Shown in pieces: positions 51,730-55,326 of a stretch of 55,326 bases of DNA. The stretch comes from GCA-2725625 sp964574215 (GTDB lineage Bacteria; Pseudomonadota; Alphaproteobacteria; Rhodospirillales; UBA2165). The translations under genes were made by a program, and so were the position numbers. The notes under the pieces were generated by a model that had not been told where the DNA came from, did no database searches, and was given only the letters and a program-made list of their open reading frames with translations. The stretch is taken from NCBI GenBank assembly GCA_964574215.1, contig CAZNLR010000035.1, forward strand, positions 1-55,326, written 5' to 3'. How positions within the stretch are numbered: position 1 is the stretch's first letter; each line of letters begins with the position of its first letter.

Positions 51730-52755
51730 TTAGGCGTCGACCAGGATATCGGTGTAAAGTTCGGAAATTTCCGGTTCCGGATTCTGTTGTGCGAAATCGG
51801 CGGAATCGGAAACAGTGGCTTTGACTTCGGCATCGACTTGCTTCAAATCGTCCTCGCTGGCCATTTTTTCATCGATCAGCGTTTGGCGGACCCGGTCGAT
51901 TGGGTCGCGCTCCGATCTGACTTTGCTGACCTCTTCCCTTGTCCGGTATTTTGCCGGGTCGGACATGGAATGGCCGCGATAACGGTAGGTCTGCATACCC
52001 AGGATATAGGGGCCCTTACCGGCGCGTGCGTGGGCCAGCGCCTTTTCACCCGCTTTTTTGACTTCCAGCACATCCATCCCGTCGACGCTTTCGCCCGGAA
52101 TGCCGAATGCACTGCCCCGGGCAAACAGTTCCTGGGGCGATGAGGCGCGTTTAACCGAGGTGCCCATGCCGTAGCGGTTGTTTTCGATCACGTAAACGAC
52201 CGGTAACTTCCACAAGGCCGCCATATTGAAAGATTCATACACTTGGCCCTGATTGGAAGCGCCGTCACCGAAATAGGTCATGCAGACACCGTCGTCTTCG
52301 TTGAAACGGTGAGCGAAACCGAGCCCGGTACCGATGGGCACCTGAGCCGCCACGATGCCGTGACCGCCGTAAAACCGTTTTTCCCGGCTGAACATGTGCA
52401 TGGAGCCGCCTTTGCCCTTGGAATAGCCGTCCCGGCGTCCGGTAAGTTCCGCCATCACGCCGTTGGCTTCCATTCCCGTCGCCAGCATGTGGCCGTGATC
52501 ACGGTAACTGGTGATAACCGAATCTTTGTCCTTATCCGCTGCCGCCATCATCCCGACGATGACGGCTTCCTGTCCGATATAAAGATGGCAAAATCCCGCA
52601 ATTAGGCCCATGCCGTACAGTTGACCGGCCTTTTCTTCGAATCGCCGGATCAGAAGCATCTCCTTGTAATAGCCAAGAAGTTCCTGCGGTGTAACTTTAT
52701 TCCTGTCTGAAGATTTTTTTTTCGGCGTTTTTCTTTTTTGCGTTGTTTTTGCCAT
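51730..52755 (-). CDS. pdhA: Pyruvate dehydrogenase E1 component alpha subunit
   Basis: A 341-residue thiamine-diphosphate enzyme subunit that decarboxylates pyruvate. The cofactor motif runs from GDGASNQGQVYESFNMAALW to ENNRYGMGTS. The N-terminal EEKAGQLYGMGLIAGFCHLY and the conserved HGIVAAQVPIGTGLGFAHRF are present. The phosphorylation-loop-like segment YRYRGHSMSDPAKYR is as in the family. The N-terminus is lysine-rich (KTTQKRKTPKKKSSDR). It is the first gene of the pdhABC-lpd set, facing the fnr gene across 392 bases. Confidence 0.96.
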   Translation of the reverse strand: MAKTTQKRKTPKKKSSDRNKVTPQELLGYYKEMLLIRRFEEKAGQLYGMGLIAGFCHLYIGQEAVIVGMMAAADKDKDSVITSYRDHGHMLATGMEANGVMAELTGRRDGYSKGKGGSMHMFSREKRFYGGHGIVAAQVPIGTGLGFAHRFNEDDGVCMTYFGDGASNQGQVYESFNMAALWKLPVVYVIENNRYGMGTSVKRASSPQELFARGSAFGIPGESVDGMDVLEVKKAGEKALAHARAGKGPYILGMQTYRYRGHSMSDPAKYRTREEVSKVRSERDPIDRVRQTLIDEKMASEDDLKQVDAEVKATVSDSADFAQQNPEPEISELYTDILVDA

Positions 52756-53147
52756 ATGAATTTCCTTGATTTACAGTTTCATACCTGGCCGCTCCCCACG
52801 ATTTTCCCAAGCTTATTTCTTAAGTTTTTCGTGATATCACCCAAACAAGCTGCACCCGAACTTGTTGTTTTGCAACAATAATTTTAAACTTAACTCAGAA
52901 CTAGTTAAATCGTTTGGCGCATGGAAACTTATATTAACTACGGACGTGTTTTATCGCAACAAATGTGATCATTTTCGGTGAAGATAAACAAGCTTATGAG
53001 ATATTTTCTCGAAATAATGGACATTAATAGTATCCCGCATTGTAAAATCTTGGCTGCCATCTTATCTAAAACTGAGTATCGGATTGATCATTTCGACGGC
53101 AAAGTCTAACGTTTGTCTTCTATGGTAACCAATTAGGTCGCGATTAA
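52756..53147. other. Divergent intergenic region between pdhA and the FNR-type gene
   Basis: This 392-base AT-rich region must hold the promoters of both transcripts. Symmetric elements include the perfect 10-mer GTGATATCAC (52831-52840), TTGTTG/CAACAA with a 5-base loop (52862-52878), and TTAACT/AGTTAA around a 7-base centre (52890-52908). The last site contains CAGAACTAG, which also occurs in the mucR-upstream palindrome. GGTAACC is near the fnr start, at 53124-53130. I found no exact TTGAY-N4-RTCAA site. Small open frames are at 52921-52968 and 52996-53109. Confidence 0.5.
52996..53109 (+). CDS. Possible 37-residue small ORF upstream of the FNR-type gene
   Basis: An ATG-started frame beginning MRYFLEIMDINSIPHCKIL ends 38 bases before the FNR-type start codon. 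It has only a weak ribosome-binding sequence (GTGAAGA, some 12 bases upstream) and no recognisable motif. It could be a leader peptide or simply chance in an AT-rich region. Confidence 0.15.
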   Translation: MRYFLEIMDINSIPHCKILAAILSKTEYRIDHFDGKV

Positions 53148-53852
53148 ATGACTGCACCGGCTCCCGACTGTAAGGAATGCCCAACATACGAATTGTGTGA
53201 ATGGAACAGTTTGTCTGATGCAGAATTGGAAGTTCTTGAATATTCGAAGAAGTACGTTGAATACCGGCGGGGAGAGATCGTTTATTCGGAAAATGACGAC
53301 GCTCGGGGCATGTATTGCCTGCGAACGGGCTCTTTGGCCCTGGTAAAGACTGATTCCGATGGCAATACAGCCGTTATTCGCATGGCAAATGCCGGCGAAA
53401 CACTCGGATACAGATCGTTTTTCGCCGGTGATGTACATTCCACGTCCGCCGAAGCCATAACACCGTGCCAAATCTGCTATATTCCGGGACATGTGCTAAC
53501 AAAATTGGTGGCGAATAACGGACAATTGGGGTTGAGTTTTCTGACTCACGCCGCCCGCGATATGCGCGAGGTGGGTGAAACCTATTTGCGGATATCAACG
53601 GCGCCGGTTCGAACGCGCCTGACCTACTACCTAAAAACCATCAGCGACCTCCATGGGGACCAAGTAAACGGCAGCTTTCAAATAAAATTACCGTTGCGCC
53701 GCTCGGACATCGCCAATGTGATCGGCACGACGCCGGAATCCCTATCCCGGGCCATTCGGAAATTATCTGACGAAGGGTTGGCGACGTTCGACGATCAGAT
53801 GGTGATAATATCTGATTCCGCAGTTTTTTTTAGCGAATTTGCTGAACACTAA
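53148..53852 (+). CDS. fnr: FNR-type Crp family regulator with [4Fe-4S] cysteines
   Basis: A 234-residue Crp/Fnr regulator. C8-x2-C11-x5-C17 repeats the spacing of the E. coli FNR cluster ligands (C20, C23, C29). C110 in PCQICYIP aligns with the fourth ligand, Cys122. The cyclic-nucleotide-like beta-roll spans about 20-125 and the dimer helix about 130-150. The HTH contains IANVIGTTPESLSRAIRKL, with the E-x-x-S-R residues that read TTGAT-type half-sites. It should therefore sense oxygen loss and bind FNR boxes. Its 3' end overlaps the convergent gene by four bases. It stands between ftsB and pdhA. Confidence 0.92.
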   Translation: MTAPAPDCKECPTYELCEWNSLSDAELEVLEYSKKYVEYRRGEIVYSENDDARGMYCLRTGSLALVKTDSDGNTAVIRMANAGETLGYRSFFAGDVHSTSAEAITPCQICYIPGHVLTKLVANNGQLGLSFLTHAARDMREVGETYLRISTAPVRTRLTYYLKTISDLHGDQVNGSFQIKLPLRRSDIANVIGTTPESLSRAIRKLSDEGLATFDDQMVIISDSAVFFSEFAEH

Positions 53853-54175
53853 GGCCCGTAGGCCCGCTCCACCTTGGCAACACGAATCCGGAAATCGGAA
53901 TACCACTTTTCCCTGCCCAGGCTTTGCGCCATTTTATGATCAGAGTTTTCATGCCAATTGCGGATTGCTTCTTCGCTCTCCCAATAGGAGACGGTAATGG
54001 CCTGACCGAACTCGTTTTCTATGGTTTCCACACCCAAATACCCCGGTTGCAACGCCGCCAGGTCGAACATCTGGGAGGACATCAGGTCATAGGCCGACCG
54101 GTCGTCATCACGGCGTTCCGATGAGAATATGACGGCATAATACGGTGGTTCCGGCGTATCGGTCAGATTTAGCAT
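53849..54175 (-). CDS. Antibiotic biosynthesis monooxygenase-fold protein
   Basis: A 108-residue dimeric alpha/beta-barrel (ABM) protein. The pattern PPYYAVIFSSER, then QPGYLGVETIENEFGQAITV, SYWESEEAIRNWHENSDHKM and WYSDFRIRVAKVER is typical of this fold. Members range from quinone-forming monooxygenases to proteins that bind haem or small phenolics. The function here is unknown. It lies 9 bases after ftsB on the same strand and overlaps the FNR-type gene tail to tail. Confidence 0.85.
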   Translation of the reverse strand: MLNLTDTPEPPYYAVIFSSERRDDDRSAYDLMSSQMFDLAALQPGYLGVETIENEFGQAITVSYWESEEAIRNWHENSDHKMAQSLGREKWYSDFRIRVAKVERAYGP

Positions 54176-54184
54176 TGTTCCCTC

Positions 54185-54496
54185 TTATTTGCGGAATATG
54201 ACGATTTCGTCCGGCCGGCTGTAGCCGAGCATGAATCGTGTCCGCTCCTCAAGCATATCTCGGTCAAGCGTGTTGGGATTCAGGAGCCTGACCTTGTTTC
54301 TGAGAAGATCCCTTTGATCTTTCAACTGAGCATGGACCAGATAAGCCTGATCTACCTGCTTGGTCAGTTGCCAATAGGCAATCAACCCGCGGTCCCCCTG
54401 AACCGCGTGGTAGGCAATATAAACAATCAGGCAAGCTCCCAACACCGGTCCAATGATGTGGCGAGCCCGAAGTCGAATTTCGGCAAGGACTTTCAT
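54185..54496 (-). CDS. ftsB: Cell division protein FtsB/DivIC family
   Basis: A 103-residue septum-formation initiator. A short cytoplasmic N-terminus, a membrane helix (about 14-34, IIGPVLGACLIVYIAY) and a periplasmic coiled coil (about 45-75) are followed by LDRDMLEERTRFMLGYSRPD, the conserved C-terminal element that binds FtsL/FtsQ. Length is normal. In related genomes this gene stands before pdhA, and here the monooxygenase-fold and FNR-type genes separate them. Confidence 0.9.
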   Translation of the reverse strand: MKVLAEIRLRARHIIGPVLGACLIVYIAYHAVQGDRGLIAYWQLTKQVDQAYLVHAQLKDQRDLLRNKVRLLNPNTLDRDMLEERTRFMLGYSRPDEIVIFRK

Positions 54497-54804
54497 GGTC
54501 CTCCTGTTGGCATTCTGCCAAATTTATATGCAAACCCCTTGCCATACGTACTTTCCCGACAAGGCACACTGGAATCCTGAATGATTCCAATGGGTTCTTT
54601 GCATCGCCAATAAGACGGGAGGAAAATCCCCCCCTGGTGAACTTGGATTTAGGAGGAATTTACCGCCCCTGGACGGTCATTCTTGCCGACCAGTTACTTT
54701 TATTATTCGAATCGGACTATGATTCCCATGTGTTACCAAAAGATTAATTTACAAGGGAAATCTGTTGGTTTTTAAGGTCATCGGCGTATCTGACTTCGCC
54801 CGGT
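54497..54804. other. Intergenic region between ftsB and the lectin gene
   Basis: About 308 bases without a convincing gene. A perfect hairpin, TGGAATC/GATTCCA with a 6-base loop, is at 54570-54589 but has no T-run. A purine-rich GGAGGAAAA lies near 54618. The gene eno, often upstream of ftsB, is absent. Confidence 0.45.
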
Positions 54805-55257
54805 TCAACCTGCTTTAGCGTCGATGACCTGCCATTTCTGATTACTTTTCTTATTGCAATCCCACATGGTCACGTTCGCCGACTTCTCTCCGGAAAAAAT
54901 ACGTGAAATATCAATGCATTTATTACTTAGCACGCTTCTGATGGCCCCGGACCTGTCAAAATACCATTGCTGATTTTTTCCGCCATTGCATTTCCATAGA
55001 TCGATTTTAGCGCCGTTCTGCCGGCTGGATACGGATATATTTAGGCACAGGTTGGTCTTGGTATGTTTGATTTCTCGAGATTTAGGCAAATAAGTCCAGC
55101 GTTGCGCATCGTAATGATTACGGCAGTAGGCGGCCTTGATTTCTTTTCCAAAGGCGTAGCCGTCGATACAAAATCCGGTTTTCGCGTTTTTGATCAATGA
55201 TTTATCTTCCGCGCTGGCCGACTGAGGCACAATTGTCGAAAGTCCCAAAACCGTCAT
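54805..55257 (-). CDS. Secreted ricin-type (QxW) beta-trefoil lectin domain protein, signal peptide interrupted
   Basis: A single ricin B-type domain. QxW motifs are QRW (52-54), QQW (96-98) and QKW (140-142), one per trefoil repeat. Six cysteines (C30, C45, C71, C90, C114, C134) can pair within repeats. A hydrophobic stretch ending PQSASAED is the end of a signal peptide. The annotated ATG gives MTVLGLSTIV without a positive n-region and has no clear ribosome-binding site. Nine codons upstream, in frame, ATG-AAA-CGA-TAA (55273-55284) would give MKR-stop-ILIIG followed by MTVLGL, an ideal signal peptide except for the stop. A nonsense change or base error is likely. Sugar-binding role is inferred from the fold. 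Confidence 0.75.
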   Translation of the reverse strand: MTVLGLSTIVPQSASAEDKSLIKNAKTGFCIDGYAFGKEIKAAYCRNHYDAQRWTYLPKSREIKHTKTNLCLNISVSSRQNGAKIDLWKCNGGKNQQWYFDRSGAIRSVLSNKCIDISRIFSGEKSANVTMWDCNKKSNQKWQVIDAKAG

Positions 55258-55326
55258 TCCAATAATAAGAATTTATCGTTTCATTCGTAGGCAAGGTGAT
55301 AGCTCTCCTAAGGTCGGTGCAGGGGG

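Noticed and set aside
1..55326. CRISPR array, tRNA, rRNA, insertion sequence or prophage
   Set aside because: No regularly spaced repeats, cloverleaf-like genes, transposase, integrase or phage structural proteins were recognised on either strand.

Overview
The window comes from an alphaproteobacterium, most likely a free-living, flagellated member of the Rhodospirillales or a close relative. This rests on gene families and gene order only, because there is no rRNA gene. The markers are a MucR/Ros-type regulator, a DUF4170 protein, a bactofilin paired with an M23 peptidase, a bacterial aspartate/glutamate leucyltransferase (Bpt), a lipoylated pyruvate dehydrogenase E1-beta subunit, and the order ftsB ... 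pdhA-pdhB-pdhC-lpd ... lipA-ratA facing pgpA-cinA. The sequence is a draft: there are runs of N at 6185-6244 (inside hemB) and 51330-51339 (inside pdhB). The frameshift in motB may be another assembly defect.

Layout. 1-13.6 kb: mucR, a benzoate-CoA-ligase-like gene, recQ, metY, hemB, cheW, an ilvA / cystathionine gamma-lyase-type pair, motA and a broken motB, an RDD membrane protein and bpt. 13.6-21.1 kb: a large hybrid histidine kinase diverges from a TRAP transporter locus in which two related Tat-exported binding proteins flank one DctQ-DctM pair. 21.1-33.1 kb: a long minus-strand housekeeping block reading folK, rpoZ, rsh, a DUF2062 gene, pdxJ, acpS, a glycosyltransferase, lepB, rnc, era, recO, parC. 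33.3-38.1 kb: plus-strand NYN-domain nuclease, family-5 uracil-DNA glycosylase, thrH, a Nu-class glutathione transferase and an unusual MerR-PAS-adenylate cyclase fusion; only the DUF4170 gene is on the minus strand. 38.1-45.7 kb: smpB-dapA, a lytic transglycosylase with a second threonine-dehydratase-like enzyme, the bactofilin/M23 pair, then pgpA and cinA. 45.7-55.3 kb: the pyruvate dehydrogenase and lipoate block with a GNAT gene inserted, an FNR-type regulator, a monooxygenase-fold protein, ftsB and a secreted ricin-type lectin.

How parts connect. Sulfur amino acid metabolism (metY, cystathionine lyase, two threonine-dehydratase-like enzymes), PLP synthesis (pdxJ), cell-envelope shape (bactofilin, M23, Slt, pgpA), stringent response (rsh, rpoZ) and the pyruvate dehydrogenase complex are all represented. 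The FNR-type protein at 53148 keeps the four cysteines expected for an oxygen-sensing [4Fe-4S] cluster and the E-x-x-S-R recognition motif. A perfect match to the FNR/FnrL operator pattern lies between the histidine kinase and the TRAP locus (16606-16619), and a near match lies upstream of motA (10172-10185). This suggests, as inference, oxygen-linked control of solute uptake and motility.

The most unusual items are the MerR-PAS-class III cyclase fusion, the exact palindromes at intergenic sites (104-122, 24144-24168, 45718-45738), a REP-like hairpin pair between era and recO, the apparent 22-base deletion in motB and an in-frame stop within the signal peptide of the lectin. I saw no tRNA, rRNA, CRISPR array, insertion sequence or prophage.
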